Positions 16,768 through 26,245 of a stretch of DNA of 64,000 nt are shown here, piece by piece. Numbering within the stretch: position 1 is the first letter of the stretch; each line of letters opens with the position of its first letter. The stretch covers positions 1 through 64,000 of the forward strand of contig JADLFX010000006.1 of the NCBI GenBank assembly GCA_020849665.1, given 5' to 3'. A program made the translations under genes and the position numbers. A model generated the notes under the pieces. That model saw nothing but the letters and a program-made list of their open reading frames with translations. It had not been told where the DNA came from and did no database searches. This DNA is from Planctomycetota bacterium. GTDB lineage: Bacteria; Planctomycetota; UBA1135; UBA2386.

Positions 16768-17904
16768 ATGGCGGATCGGGTGCGTGACGCGGCAGGCCAG
16801 TCGGTCCGCGCGCCGGGTCCGGCCCGCAGCGTGGTGGTCGCCGTCGGGCTCCTCGCGGCCCTGACGGCCTGGGCCTCCGGCACGGGGGACCTCCCGGACC
16901 TCGGGCGCGCCCTGCTCTGCGCCGCGCTCGCCTCCGGACTCGGACTCCTGGCCCTGCGAGGGCATGGCGGCCGTGAGGCGACGCTGGCCGCGATGCAGGA
17001 GGCGCTGGGGGCCGCGGCCCGCGGCGAGCCGGCGGTGGCGCGCGCGCTGCTGCCGCTCGAGGATCCACTCGCGCACGCGGTGGCCCTGCTCCTCGATCGC
17101 GCTCAGGACGAGCGCGCGCGGCTCGAGGCACGGCGCACCGAACTCGAGCGCGAACTCGCCGCCCGCGCGAGCGAAGCGGTCGAGTCGCACGACCGGCTGC
17201 GCACCCTCGACCGGGCACGCGACATCCTGCTCTCGGGGGTCTCGCACGAACTGCGCACGCCGCTCACCTCGGTCCTGGCGGCGGTCGAGATCCTGCAGAA
17301 CTACGCGGGGGAGGATCCGATCGAGCGGGCCGAGTTCCTGCGCATCATCGACAAGGAGGCGCGCCGCCTGCTCCAGGTGATCGACGGCATCCTGGACCTC
17401 GCCAAGATGGAGGCCGGCACGCTGCAGCTCGACCTCGCCACGCACGACCTCGCCGAGATCGTGGCGGAGGTGCAGGCCGACCTGGAGCCGCGGGCCCGCG
17501 AGCAGGGCATCCATCTCCGCCTCGAGGGCGGTGCGGCCCGCCACCCCTGCGAATGCGACCGCGCGCGCGTCCGCCTCTGCCTCGCCACGGCGATCGAGAG
17601 CGCCATCTTCGACACGCCCGGCGGCGCCACGGTCCGGGTGTGGATCGAGCCGCGCGACGGCGGGTACGAGGTGCATGTCCGCGACGGCAGCTGCGCCCTC
17701 GCGGGCCCAGGCAAGGTGCATGCCGCACGGACCGGCACCTCACGCGGCGAGACCCTCCGCCTGGCCCTGGCCGCGCGGATCGCCGACACGCACGGCGGCT
17801 GCCTGCTGCACGGCGTGCAGCCGGACGGCAGCTGCGGATTCACCCTGCGCCTCCCCGCGCAGCGCGGCGCCGGGGCGGAGCGCCCGCTCGCTCCCGCACG
17901 CTGA
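16768..17904 (+). CDS. Histidine-kinase-like membrane protein with degenerate ATP-binding domain
   Basis: 378 residues. Two hydrophobic helices (about 21-37 and 45-64) anchor it. A coiled coil follows (about 105-150), then a HisKA domain with an intact phosphoacceptor, SHELRTPL, at His160. The dimerisation helices continue through 'LLQVIDGILDLAKME'. The HATPase_c part is eroded: the N box lacks its Asn-x-x-x-Asn pattern ('CLATAIESAIF'), the G1 box is DGSCALAG instead of DxGxG, and no GLGL G2 box is seen. It may be a receiver-coupled pseudokinase or a phosphotransfer dimer, but this is inferred. No response regulator is nearby. It follows the ClpC-like gene by 91 bases and precedes the isomerase gene by 23. 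Confidence 0.75.
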   Translation: MADRVRDAAGQSVRAPGPARSVVVAVGLLAALTAWASGTGDLPDLGRALLCAALASGLGLLALRGHGGREATLAAMQEALGAAARGEPAVARALLPLEDPLAHAVALLLDRAQDERARLEARRTELERELAARASEAVESHDRLRTLDRARDILLSGVSHELRTPLTSVLAAVEILQNYAGEDPIERAEFLRIIDKEARRLLQVIDGILDLAKMEAGTLQLDLATHDLAEIVAEVQADLEPRAREQGIHLRLEGGAARHPCECDRARVRLCLATAIESAIFDTPGGATVRVWIEPRDGGYEVHVRDGSCALAGPGKVHAARTGTSRGETLRLALAARIADTHGGCLLHGVQPDGSCGFTLRLPAQRGAGAERPLAPAR

Positions 17905-17927
17905 GCCGGCCGCAGGGGTGGCGCGCT

Positions 17928-19295
17928 ATGCTCGCCGGAATGGTCCGGCTGCGGTTCCTTCTGCTCCTCCTCGCCGTCCCCGGCGTCCCCTGCCAGGAGC
18001 CAGCGGACGAGGCGGTCGCACGCTATCGCCTCGCCGGCAAGGAGGCGGTGGTGACGCGCGACGACCTCGCACTGGAACTCGCAGAACGCTACGCGCGCAC
18101 CGAGCGCGGCCGTGAGGCGCGCCGGCACCTGCTGGAGGTGGAGCTGGTCCGCGACGCGGCCAGGGCGGCGGGACTGTGGCCCACGCGCGAGGCGGTCGCA
18201 GCCAGGCGCACCGACCTGGAACGCGAGCTCCGGACCCAGGGGATCGCGCTCCCCGAGTTCCTGGCGCGGCGCGGCATGAAGCCGGCCGAGTTCGACGAGT
18301 ACCTCGCGCTCAGCCTCGCCCACGAGGCCCTGGCCCGGAAGGCGTTGGGGCTGGGCCCGGCCGATCCGGTCCAGCGCGAGGTCCTGCAACTCTGGACCAA
18401 GGAGGAGGCGGAACGGCGCAAGGTGGTCGAGGACGAGGCCACGCTGCCCGAAGGCGTGGTGGCGCTGCTCGGCACCCGCTCGTTCACGATGCTGGACCTC
18501 GGCCGCGTCCTGCTCCGGACCCTCGCCAAGGACGACCGCGAGCGCTTCATCCGCCAGGTCGCGCTGCGCCGCTGCATCGCCGCCGAGGCCAAGGCCCAGG
18601 GCATCGAGGTGAGCGAGGCGGACCTGCAGGCCGAGATCGAGGTGCGCCGCAAGGACAGCCAGCGCAATCCCCGCATGGCAGGCGTCCCGTTCGAGCAGCT
18701 GCTCGCCGCGCAGGGCACCAGCGTGGCCGGTCTGCTCCGCTCGCCGGTGTTCAAGGCGCAGGTCCAGGAGGCGCGCCTCGCCGCCCGCCTCTACCCGGAT
18801 GCCGAGGTGCAGCGGATGCTGCGCGAGGAGCGTGCCGCGCTCCTGGAGCGTCACGGGCCGCGCCGGCACCTGCAGGTGATCCTCGTGCGCGCGCTCGAGA
18901 CCCCCAACGCGATCGTCAGGCGCGACTTCGCGGCGGCCCGCGAGCATGCCCTCCACCTCCGCGAGACCATCGCGAAGGACCGCCCCTTCGACCTCGTGGC
19001 CCGGGCCCAGAGCGAAGACCCGTACACCAAGGCGCAGGCCGGCGATGCCGGCTGGCATGGGCGCACCGGGCCCACGACCCTGCCCCGCGAGGTACGGGAT
19101 GCCGGGTTCGGGCTGGACCTGAACCAGGTCAGCGAGCCGATCCGCTCTGCGGATGGCTACTGGCTGGTCCGCCTCGCGGGCGTGGAAGAGCCGCCCAGCG
19201 ACACAGTCCTCGAGGAACGCCTGCGCCGCGAACTGGCCGAGCGCGCGCGGGACAAGCTGCTGGCCGCCGCACAGATCGAATTCGTGGGCTCATGA
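17928..19295 (+). CDS. Exported parvulin-type peptidyl-prolyl isomerase
   Basis: About 455 residues. A signal peptide ('LRFLLLLLAVPGVP') directs it to the periplasm. A long helical chaperone-like region (about 30-310) of the SurA/PrsA kind leads to a parvulin domain (about 310-425), visible as 'LQVILVRALE', 'FDLVARAQSEDP', 'GDAGWHGR' and 'ADGYWLVRLAG'. It should assist folding of exported or outer-membrane proteins. ATG 17928 has AGGGG nine bases upstream; ATG 17940 starts directly at the signal peptide and is equally possible. Its stop overlaps the next start as ATGA. Confidence 0.82.
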   Translation: MLAGMVRLRFLLLLLAVPGVPCQEPADEAVARYRLAGKEAVVTRDDLALELAERYARTERGREARRHLLEVELVRDAARAAGLWPTREAVAARRTDLERELRTQGIALPEFLARRGMKPAEFDEYLALSLAHEALARKALGLGPADPVQREVLQLWTKEEAERRKVVEDEATLPEGVVALLGTRSFTMLDLGRVLLRTLAKDDRERFIRQVALRRCIAAEAKAQGIEVSEADLQAEIEVRRKDSQRNPRMAGVPFEQLLAAQGTSVAGLLRSPVFKAQVQEARLAARLYPDAEVQRMLREERAALLERHGPRRHLQVILVRALETPNAIVRRDFAAAREHALHLRETIAKDRPFDLVARAQSEDPYTKAQAGDAGWHGRTGPTTLPREVRDAGFGLDLNQVSEPIRSADGYWLVRLAGVEEPPSDTVLEERLRRELAERARDKLLAAAQIEFVGS

Positions 19296-20092
19296 GTGCA
19301 TCGATCCAGGTCCTTGCGTTCGTCCCGGCAGGGAACGGCCGGCGGTCCGCCGACCCGCTCCAGGCCCGATGGCTCTCCGGGCTCTATCTCCTCGACCTGG
19401 GCGCCGCGCCGCTCACCGACCACACCGGCGATCACGAATGCGCCCTGCTGGTGCTGAGCGGAACCCACGATTTCCAGGCCGGCGGCAAGGCCTGGCCGCA
19501 GCGCGGCGTGCGTGCGAGCCCCTTCGCGGGCCGCCCGGTGCTGCTCTTCGTGCCGCCCCAGACGCCGATCTCGGTCGCAGGCGGCGCCGGCGAGGCGCTG
19601 CTGGTCTGCGCGCGCCGGCCGCGAGCGAAGCCCGACGCCCCTGGGAAGACCGAACTCTCGCGGCGCCCGGTCCTCACCCTGGCCGGCAGCGGCAAGGCCT
19701 TCGACCCTGCGACCGGAACCTGGCGCCCGGAGGAGCACTTCGCCCTGGCTGCGGAGTTCCTGCTGCCACGCCACATCGAACGCGTGGACGTGGGTGGCGT
19801 GGCGGTCGAGCGCCTCATGGGCGGCGGGTACAAGTCCGCGGTCCTGGCGATGGACGAAGCGGTGCTCCACTCCGGCGGGGAACTGCGCACCGCCCCGCCC
19901 GCGCACGCGGGCGAGGCGGTGGTGTACTACCGCAGCGAGGGCGAACTCGTCGTGCGTGGTGCGGGCGGCACGGCGACCGTGCAGGGCGAGGGCGCGCTGT
20001 ACCTCGCCCAGCCTGCGGCGGCCTCCTTCGCGGCCAGCGGCGGCCGGTCCTACCTGGCGCTGGTCTACGCCGGAGAGAAGCCGAGCACCTGA
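19292..20092 (+). CDS. IolB-like cupin (5-deoxy-glucuronate isomerase family)
   Basis: The 266-residue protein has two beta-barrel halves of the cupin/KduI type. 'ECALLVLSGTHDFQAGG' and 'RPVLLFVPPQTPISVAG' resemble IolB, which interconverts 5-deoxy-glucuronate and 2-deoxy-5-keto-gluconate in inositol breakdown. The later half keeps 'GGELRTAPPAHAGEAVVYYR', but the usual His-rich metal site is not clearly complete. No other inositol genes are present, so the substrate is uncertain. It is coupled to the isomerase gene by an ATGA overlap, and its last 28 bases overlap the convergent ygfZ gene. Confidence 0.6.
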   Translation: MSASIQVLAFVPAGNGRRSADPLQARWLSGLYLLDLGAAPLTDHTGDHECALLVLSGTHDFQAGGKAWPQRGVRASPFAGRPVLLFVPPQTPISVAGGAGEALLVCARRPRAKPDAPGKTELSRRPVLTLAGSGKAFDPATGTWRPEEHFALAAEFLLPRHIERVDVGGVAVERLMGGGYKSAVLAMDEAVLHSGGELRTAPPAHAGEAVVYYRSEGELVVRGAGGTATVQGEGALYLAQPAAASFAASGGRSYLALVYAGEKPST

Positions 20093-20988
20093 ACCGCGGT
20101 GGGCTCCGGTGCGGCCAGGAGGAGCCGCGTGCCCTCGGTCCAGAACTCCTTGGGCAGGTAGCCCAGGGCCACTCGCAGGGTGCCGTCGGGGAGCACGGCA
20201 CTGGTCTGCACGCGGCCCACCGGTTCCCGTTCCTCGGGCTCCAGGAGTTCGGCCCCCGGCGCGACCGCGTCTGCCCCCTCGATTCCCAGGAGCACCAGGC
20301 GCCGGTTCACGTGCCCGTAGGTCTGGATGCGCGCCACGATCTCCTGGCCCACGTAGCAACCCTTGGTGAACGAGATGTGGTCGGCCAGCCCCGCCTCCAT
20401 GGCGAGCGTGCCGGGATCGGTGTCGAGACCGATCCGGACCTCGCCGCGCAGGATCCGCAGGCACTCCGCGATCGGCTCGGACAGTTCCTCGCCCGGGATC
20501 GCCGCGCTCCACGCGGCGATCTCCGCTTCCGGCCCGAAGGCCCGCACGATCCGCTGACCCTGCCGGTCGCTCGCCAGGATCACGACCGAACCGAGTGCAT
20601 GCAGCCCAGGTGGCGGCAGGGTCCCCTCGGGCGTGCCGATCGCTTCGGCGCAGCGGAGCCCCGCGGCGGACCGGAACGAGAGGTTCTCGGTGAAGTGGTA
20701 GCGCTCGAGGGTCTCTCCCAGCAGCGTGTCCTCGGCGCCATGGGTCTCGATCCAGACCGTGTCGCCGGCACGGGCCATGCGGGTCGTACAGAGGAGCTTC
20801 CCCTTGGGGGTCAGGAAGGCCGCCGGCCGGCACTCGCCCTCGGCCATGCCGAGCAGGTCCTGCGAACAGAGCCTGTGGAGGAACTCCCTGGCGTCCGGCC
20901 CCGTGACCGGATGGAGGATGAAGGGTGCCGCGCGACGCACCCGGACCTGCAATCCGAGGTCATTCAGGATCTCTTCGTAACTCCTCAT
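20065..20988 (-). CDS. ygfZ: YgfZ/GcvT-like folate-binding Fe-S maturation protein
   Basis: The 307-residue protein has the GcvT-type fold and the YgfZ signature KGCYVGQE at 209-216, with the essential Cys211. In E. coli YgfZ uses tetrahydrofolate and supports some Fe-S enzymes. 'FLTPKGKLL' and 'GPDAREFLHRLCSQDL' are further family marks. It is divergent from the isc operon across 166 bases, which fits a shared Fe-S role. The start ATG 20988 gives the usual N-terminus. The upstream spacer is noticeably more AT-rich than the surroundings. Confidence 0.88.
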   Translation of the reverse strand: MRSYEEILNDLGLQVRVRRAAPFILHPVTGPDAREFLHRLCSQDLLGMAEGECRPAAFLTPKGKLLCTTRMARAGDTVWIETHGAEDTLLGETLERYHFTENLSFRSAAGLRCAEAIGTPEGTLPPPGLHALGSVVILASDRQGQRIVRAFGPEAEIAAWSAAIPGEELSEPIAECLRILRGEVRIGLDTDPGTLAMEAGLADHISFTKGCYVGQEIVARIQTYGHVNRRLVLLGIEGADAVAPGAELLEPEEREPVGRVQTSAVLPDGTLRVALGYLPKEFWTEGTRLLLAAPEPTAVQVLGFSPA

Positions 20989-21066
20989 GGCATAAGCTGT
21001 TCAGTTGCAGACCAGAACCTGCGTCGAAAACCGCACTGAATCCAGGCTTTATTCTTGCCGATCGGA

Positions 21067-21095
21067 TTGAAAGAGTACTCAGCCAGATCTATTTT
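21067..21095 (+). promoter_or_regulatory. isc operon promoter with palindrome in the spacer
   Basis: TTGAAA (21067-21072), a 17-base spacer and TATTTT (21090-21095) form a good sigma70-type promoter in an AT-rich pocket. An 8-base perfect palindrome, GAGTACTC (21073-21080), sits directly after the -35 box, where a repressor such as IscR could block polymerase. It does not match the E. coli type 1 IscR site. The IscR start codon is about 55 bases downstream of the expected transcription start. Confidence 0.6.
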
Positions 21096-21154
21096 CCCAC
21101 ACGGTTTCCGCTCCAGCGCCCGACACGGTGGCGCGGGACGGGCCTGCCGAATCC

Positions 21155-21730
21155 ATGATCCGCCTCTCCAAGAAGGGTGACTACGCGGTGTTCCTCATGG
21201 GCCATCTGGTCCAGCGGGGCGCCTGCCCCTCCTCCGACGGCCCCGCAGCCGAGGATGTGCCGGTGGTCAGTGCCCAGGAGATCGCCGAGCAGACCGGCAT
21301 GCCGAAGTCGATCGCGGCGAACCTGCTCAAGGAACTGACCCGCGCCGGCCTCCTGGCCTCGGTCCGCGGCATCCACGGGGGCTACCGGCTCGCCCTGCCC
21401 CCCGAGCGGATCAGCGTGGGCGCCATCCTCGAGGTCGTGGAGGGACCCCTCCTCCTCGTCGACTGCGCCCAGGACCTGGGCAGCGCCCCGATCGAGGCCA
21501 CGGAGCCGGACCACCTCTGCCGGCTCAGCTCGTTCTGCCCGTCGCGCAGCTACATGCGCATCCTGCACGAGCGCATCGCGCGCCTGATGCACGAGATGAA
21601 GCTGCCGGAGCTGCTGAGCGCGGGCACGCTCGAACGCGTCCACCCGGTGTTCGCCTCCTTCGCACCCGCCCCATCGGCCGGCGGCGGGAGCCACCTTCCG
21701 AATCCCCAGACCCCGGGGACCCTGCCATGA
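21155..21730 (+). CDS. iscR: Rrf2-family regulator IscR
   Basis: The 191-residue protein has the Rrf2 winged helix-turn-helix: '[17 protein letters not shown]' at the start, '[20 protein letters not shown]' as the recognition helix region, and '[13 protein letters not shown]' as the wing. Three cysteines (104, 122, 128) correspond to the IscR [2Fe-2S] ligands, but the first gap is wider than in E. coli (17 residues rather than 5). IscR senses Fe-S status and controls its own operon. ATG 21155 fits the conserved start; GTG 21128 would add nine residues. The C-terminal ~45 residues are extra. The stop overlaps iscS as ATGA. Confidence 0.88.
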   Translation: MIRLSKKGDYAVFLMGHLVQRGACPSSDGPAAEDVPVVSAQEIAEQTGMPKSIAANLLKELTRAGLLASVRGIHGGYRLALPPERISVGAILEVVEGPLLLVDCAQDLGSAPIEATEPDHLCRLSSFCPSRSYMRILHERIARLMHEMKLPELLSAGTLERVHPVFASFAPAPSAGGGSHLPNPQTPGTLP

Positions 21731-22965
21731 CCGCGCACGCGGACGACCCGATCCCTTTCCCCATCTACATGGACAACAGCGCCACCACCCGCTGCGACCC
21801 CCGCGTGGTGGACCGGATGCTGCCGTTCTTCACCACGGAGTACGGCAACGCCGCGAGCCGCAACCACGCCTTCGGCTGGCACGCCGAAGCCGCGGTCGAG
21901 GCGGCGCGCGAGGAGGTGGCGCGGCTCATCGGCGCCACGGCCAAGGAGATCCTCTGGACCAGCGGTTCGACCGAGTCGAACAACCTCGCGATCAAGGGCG
22001 TGGCCGAGATGTACCGCGCCAAGGGTACGCACCTGATCACCTGCGTGACCGAGCACAAGGCCGTGCTCGACACGATGAAGCACCTCGAGCAGCAGGGCTT
22101 CAGCGTCAGCTACCTGCCCGTCGATCCGCTGGGACACGTCCAGCTGGACCAGCTGCGTGCCGCGATCCGCGAGGACACCATCCTGATCTCGCTGATGGCC
22201 GCCAACAACGAGATCGGCACGCTGCACCCGATCGCCGAGATCGGCCGGATCGCCAAGGAACGGGGCGTGCTCTTCCACACCGACGCCACGCAGGCCCCGG
22301 GGCGGATCGCCCTCGACGTCGAGACGATGGGCGTCGACCTGATGTCGCTCAGCGCCCACAAGATGTACGGGCCGAAGGGCGTGGGCTGCCTCTACGTGCG
22401 CCGCAAGAACCCCCGCGTGCGCCTCACCGCACAGATGGACGGCGGCGGGCACGAGCGCGGCATGCGCTCGGGGACGCTCAACGTGCCCGGCATCGTCGGG
22501 ATGGGCGAGGCGGCACGGCTGGCGCGGGAGTCGTTCGCGACCGAGGTGCAGCGCCTGGCGGCCCTGCGCGACCGCCTCGAGAACGGCCTGAAGGCGCGGC
22601 TCAAGGACGTGCACGTGAACGGCGATCCGCAGCGGCGCCTCCCCCACCTCTGCAACGTCTCCTTCCCCTACGTCGAGGGCGAGTCCCTGATCATGGGGAT
22701 CAAGGAGATCGCCGTGTCCTCGGGGTCGGCCTGCACTTCGGCCAGTCTGGAGCCCAGCTACGTGCTCAAGTCCCTGGGCGTGGGCGACGAGCTCGCCCAC
22801 AGCTCGATCCGCTTCTCGCTCGGGCGCTTCACCAGCGAGGCCGAGGTCGACTACGCCGTCGACCGGGTCTGCCGCGAGGTCGAACGCCTGCGCGCGATGT
22901 CCCCGCTCTACGAGATGGTCCAGGAGGGGATCGACCTCTCCAAGGTCAAGTGGACCGTCCACTGA
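21727..22965 (+). CDS. iscS: Cysteine desulfurase IscS
   Basis: The 412-residue PLP enzyme releases sulfur from cysteine as an enzyme-bound persulfide for IscU. Visible residues are 'YMDNSATT' at the start, His110 in 'VTEHKAVL', the PLP-binding Lys212 in '[10 protein letters not shown]', and the catalytic Cys336 in SSGSACTS on the long mobile loop typical of the IscS/NifS group I. The C-terminus ends 'LSKVKWTVH', like the IscU-binding tail of IscS. It is translationally coupled to iscR and followed by iscU after a 51-base gap with no obvious Shine-Dalgarno sequence. Confidence 0.96.
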   Translation: MTAHADDPIPFPIYMDNSATTRCDPRVVDRMLPFFTTEYGNAASRNHAFGWHAEAAVEAAREEVARLIGATAKEILWTSGSTESNNLAIKGVAEMYRAKGTHLITCVTEHKAVLDTMKHLEQQGFSVSYLPVDPLGHVQLDQLRAAIREDTILISLMAANNEIGTLHPIAEIGRIAKERGVLFHTDATQAPGRIALDVETMGVDLMSLSAHKMYGPKGVGCLYVRRKNPRVRLTAQMDGGGHERGMRSGTLNVPGIVGMGEAARLARESFATEVQRLAALRDRLENGLKARLKDVHVNGDPQRRLPHLCNVSFPYVEGESLIMGIKEIAVSSGSACTSASLEPSYVLKSLGVGDELAHSSIRFSLGRFTSEAEVDYAVDRVCREVERLRAMSPLYEMVQEGIDLSKVKWTVH

Positions 22966-23016
22966 GCCGCACCCCACCACCCCACACGAATCCGAACCGA
23001 CACGACTCCGACCGCC

Positions 23017-23433
23017 ATGACCTACAGCGACAAGGTCCTCGACCACTACAACAACCCGCGCAACGTGGGATCGCTCGACAAGGACGACCCGAACGTGGGC
23101 ACCGGCATCGTCGGTGCACCCGAGTGCGGCGATGTCATGAAGCTGCAGATCCGCGTCGACGATCAGGGGCGGATCGTCGACGCCAAGTTCAAGACCTACG
23201 GCTGCGGCTCGGCGATCGCCTCGTCCTCCCTGGCCACGGAGTGGCTCAAGGGCAGCAAGATCGACGACGCGATGCAGATCCGGAACACGCAGATCGTCGA
23301 GGAGCTGGCCCTGCCGCCGGTCAAGATCCACTGCTCGGTGCTGGCCGAGGACGCGATCAAGGCCGCGATCGCCGACTACAAGCGCAAGCACGAACCGGCC
23401 GAGTCCTCGACCCAGGCCCAGGGAGCATCCTGA
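23017..23433 (+). CDS. iscU: Fe-S scaffold protein IscU
   Basis: The 138-residue scaffold on which [2Fe-2S] clusters are built. The three cluster cysteines are Cys37 (PECGDV, with Asp39), Cys63 (YGCGSA) and Cys106 (HCSV, after His105). LPPVK at 99-103 is the recognition motif for HscA and shows that the scaffold works with the dedicated chaperones encoded downstream. It is an IscU rather than SufU type, lacking the SufU insertion. The gene lacks a clear ribosome site. It is 31 bases upstream of iscA. Confidence 0.96.
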   Translation: MTYSDKVLDHYNNPRNVGSLDKDDPNVGTGIVGAPECGDVMKLQIRVDDQGRIVDAKFKTYGCGSAIASSSLATEWLKGSKIDDAMQIRNTQIVEELALPPVKIHCSVLAEDAIKAAIADYKRKHEPAESSTQAQGAS

Positions 23434-23464
23434 TCGAGCCCCTGGCCCCGACCCGGAACCAGTC

Positions 23465-23866
23465 ATGAGCGAGACCCAGAACCCGACCCCCGGTGCGGCG
23501 GCAGCCGCGAAGCCGGCCACGGCGAAGAAGAACCGTGGCATCCACGTCACCGAGCGCGCGGCGCGCGAGATCCAGCGGGTGATCCAGGAGCACGGCATGC
23601 CGGCGAACACCTGGGTGCGCGTGGGAGCCAAGGGCGGGGGCTGCTCCGGCTTCTCCTACGTGCTCGATTTCGACACCAACGGTCCGACCGAGTTCGACCT
23701 CACGTTCGAGGAGAACGGGGTCCAGATCGTGATCGACAAGAAGAGCGAGTTCTTCATGGGCGGCACGACCCTGGACTTCAACGACGGGCTGCTCAACCGC
23801 GGGTTCGTGTTCCAGAATCCGACCGCCAAGGGTTCGTGTGGCTGCGGGACCTCGTTCTCAGCCTGA
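23465..23866 (+). CDS. iscA: A-type Fe-S carrier IscA
   Basis: The 133-residue protein of the HesB/IscA family carries clusters or iron to target proteins. The ligand cysteines are Cys60 (GGGCSG) and Cys125/Cys127 (SCGCG), in the usual spacing. The first ~22 residues are an Ala/Lys/Pro-rich extension not found in E. coli IscA. The last 29 bases overlap the proposed hscB start. Confidence 0.93.
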   Translation: MSETQNPTPGAAAAAKPATAKKNRGIHVTERAAREIQRVIQEHGMPANTWVRVGAKGGGCSGFSYVLDFDTNGPTEFDLTFEENGVQIVIDKKSEFFMGGTTLDFNDGLLNRGFVFQNPTAKGSCGCGTSFSA

Positions 23867-24377
23867 GCGGCGCGACGCCTCCGCCGCGTCCGTGGACCCG
23901 TTCGCGACCCTGGAACTCGAGGTGCGGATGGACCTCGACCCTGCGACCCTCGAGGGCAACTACCTGCGGCTGTCCCGGCTCAGCCATCCCGACCTGCTGG
24001 GCTCGCTGCCCGCAGAGGCGCAGATCGAGGCCATGGCCCGCTCCGCGCGCCTCAACGATGCATACCGCGTGCTGCGCGATCCCTGGCATCGCGCGCGCGC
24101 GATCCTGGACCTGCGCGCGCCGGGCGCGTTCGCCGGAGCCAAGCGCCTGAGCGGCGAGTTCCTGGCCGGGATGATGGATCTGGCCGAAGAGATCGCCACG
24201 GCCCGTGGGGACGCGGTCGCACCCTTGCGCGCGCGGCTGCGCCGGACGATCGATGGCTACCTGCAGCGGATCTGCGAGCAGCTCGCGCGCGGCGAGTACC
24301 ACGCGGCTGCGGTTTCCCTCCACGAGTCGAACTACCATCGCAAGGCACTCCACGATCTGGATGCAGCCTCGGCATGA
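23838..24377 (+). CDS. hscB: Co-chaperone HscB
   Basis: The J-type co-chaperone brings IscU to HscA. In 179 residues it has a J domain with HPD in 'LSHPDLLGS' (about residues 53-55) and the C-terminal helical IscU-binding part ('[15 protein letters not shown]'). Zinc-finger cysteines found in some HscB proteins are absent. GTG 23838 has AAGGG five bases upstream and overlaps iscA; GTG 23892, at 'DPFATLELE', matches the family start better and cannot be excluded. The stop overlaps hscA as ATGA. Confidence 0.88.
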   Translation: MAAGPRSQPERRDASAASVDPFATLELEVRMDLDPATLEGNYLRLSRLSHPDLLGSLPAEAQIEAMARSARLNDAYRVLRDPWHRARAILDLRAPGAFAGAKRLSGEFLAGMMDLAEEIATARGDAVAPLRARLRRTIDGYLQRICEQLARGEYHAAAVSLHESNYHRKALHDLDAASA

Positions 24378-26245
24378 CCCTCCAGACCCAGCACTCCGCA
24401 GGCGCAGCCGATGCCCGCGTCGTGATCGGCATCGATCTCGGTACCACCTACAGCGCCGCGGCGGTGCAGACCGGCCATGGTCCCAAGGTGCTGCGCGACC
24501 CGGACGGCAACGGCCTGATCCCCTCGGTGGTCACCCCGCTGGCCGGCGGCGGGCTGCTGGTGGGCCGTGAGGCGAAGGCCCTCTCGCTCGACCTTCCGGA
24601 CCGCACGATCCACTCGATCAAGCGGCTGATCGGCAGGTCCGGGCAGGAGGTGCTCGACGAGGCGCGGCGGCTCCCCTACCCGGTGGTGGTGGACGAACGC
24701 GGGCTCGCCCGGGTGCGGATCGACGGCCGGCTCTGGTCGCCAGAGGAGATCTCGGCGCGGATCCTGGAGCGGGTGCGCGACCAGGCTGCCGCGGCGCTGG
24801 GCATGCCGGTGCGCCGGGCGGTGATCACCGTGCCGGCATACTTCGACGATGCCCAGCGTCAGGCCACCAAGGATGCCGCGGCACTCGCCGGCCTGGAGTG
24901 CCTGCGCATCGTGAACGAGCCCACGGCCGCATCGCTGGCGGCAGGCATCGACGGGAGCAAGGATGGCAACGTCCTGGTCTACGACCTGGGCGGCGGCACC
25001 TTCGACGTGTCCGTGCTGCGCATCCAGTCGGGCGTGTTCCGGGTCCTCGCCACCGCGGGCAACACCCACCTGGGCGGCGACGATTTCGACCACGCGCTGG
25101 CCGAACGCATCCTCGCGGCGCTGGCCGCGCGTCAGGGGCCCCTGCGCGTGGCCAACGCCTACGCGATGCAGGCGGTGCGTCGCTCCGCGGAGGGCTTGAA
25201 GATCGCCCTGTCCAGCCAGGACTCGGCGACCCTGCACCTCGACCTGGGCAACGGCGAGGCCACCGAGTTCACCATCACGCGCGCCGAGTTCGAGGCGATG
25301 ATCGCTCCCTGGATCGACGAGACGATGGCCTGCGTGCAGCGCGCGGTGCGGGACTCCGGACTGGCGTTCGCCGATCTCGACCACGTCGTGCTGGTGGGCG
25401 GCTCGACACGCATCCCCCTGGTGCGGAGGCGGATCGCAGAACTCACCGGCAAGACTCCCAACACCGAGGTGGATCCCGACCTGTCGGTGGCGTTGGGCGC
25501 GGCGATCCAGGCCGACATCCTCGCCGGCGGGACGCGCTCGCTGCTGCTCCTCGACGTGATCCCGCTGTCGCTGGGCATCGAGACCATGGGCGGCGTGGTC
25601 AGCAAGCTGATCCTGCGCAATGCCACCATCCCCGCCAGCCACACGGAGGAGTTCTCGACCCAGGTCGACAACCAGACCGCGGTGGCCATCCACGTCTACC
25701 AGGGCGAACGCGAGCTCACCAAGGACTGCCGCAAGCTCGGCTCCTTCACCCTGCGCGGCATCCCGCCGATGCCGGCTGGGCTGCCACGCGTGGCCGTGAC
25801 CTTCCTCGTGGACGCCGACGGCGTGCTCAAGGTGATCGCCAAGGAACAGCGCACGGGCGTGGAGGCCTCGATCCAGGTCGTGCCGTCGCACGGCCTCACG
25901 CGGGAGGAGGTCCGCCTCATGATGGCGGAATCGATCGCCATGGCCGAGTCGGACATGGCAGCGCGCGAGTCGGTGGAGCTGCGCAACAAGGCCGCCGCCA
26001 TGGTGCGCGGTACGCGGCGGGCCCTGGAACTGGCGGGTTCGTTGCCTCCGGATCAGGTCTACTCGATCAAGAAGGCCCTGCGGCAGGTGGAGCAGGAGCT
26101 GGACGCCCATCCCGGCCCCGCGCTGCCGCTCGACGCCGTGCCTGGGTTGCGGGAGAAGGTCGAGGAGCTGTCCCGCCGCACGGCCCAGGTCGCGGACGAC
26201 GTGATCGGCGCCGCCGTGAAGCGCGCCCTGCTGGAGGCGCCGTGA
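24374..26245 (+). CDS. hscA: Hsp70-type chaperone HscA
   Basis: The 623-residue Hsp70 is specialised for IscU. The nucleotide-binding domain shows '[14 protein letters not shown]', '[14 protein letters not shown]' and '[17 protein letters not shown]'. The substrate-binding domain follows ('[14 protein letters not shown]') with a short helical lid. The length equals E. coli HscA (616). It is assigned HscA rather than DnaK because it lies between hscB and fdx and lacks the DnaK acidic tail. The stop overlaps fdx as GTGA. Confidence 0.95.
   Translation: MTLQTQHSAGAADARVVIGIDLGTTYSAAAVQTGHGPKVLRDPDGNGLIPSVVTPLAGGGLLVGREAKALSLDLPDRTIHSIKRLIGRSGQEVLDEARRLPYPVVVDERGLARVRIDGRLWSPEEISARILERVRDQAAAALGMPVRRAVITVPAYFDDAQRQATKDAAALAGLECLRIVNEPTAASLAAGIDGSKDGNVLVYDLGGGTFDVSVLRIQSGVFRVLATAGNTHLGGDDFDHALAERILAALAARQGPLRVANAYAMQAVRRSAEGLKIALSSQDSATLHLDLGNGEATEFTITRAEFEAMIAPWIDETMACVQRAVRDSGLAFADLDHVVLVGGSTRIPLVRRRIAELTGKTPNTEVDPDLSVALGAAIQADILAGGTRSLLLLDVIPLSLGIETMGGVVSKLILRNATIPASHTEEFSTQVDNQTAVAIHVYQGERELTKDCRKLGSFTLRGIPPMPAGLPRVAVTFLVDADGVLKVIAKEQRTGVEASIQVVPSHGLTREEVRLMMAESIAMAESDMAARESVELRNKAAAMVRGTRRALELAGSLPPDQVYSIKKALRQVEQELDAHPGPALPLDAVPGLREKVEELSRRTAQVADDVIGAAVKRALLEAP

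Noticed and set aside
21128-21154. GTG 21128 as the iscR start
   Set aside because: The nine added residues are not part of the Rrf2 N-terminus, while ATG 21155 begins exactly at the conserved helix.
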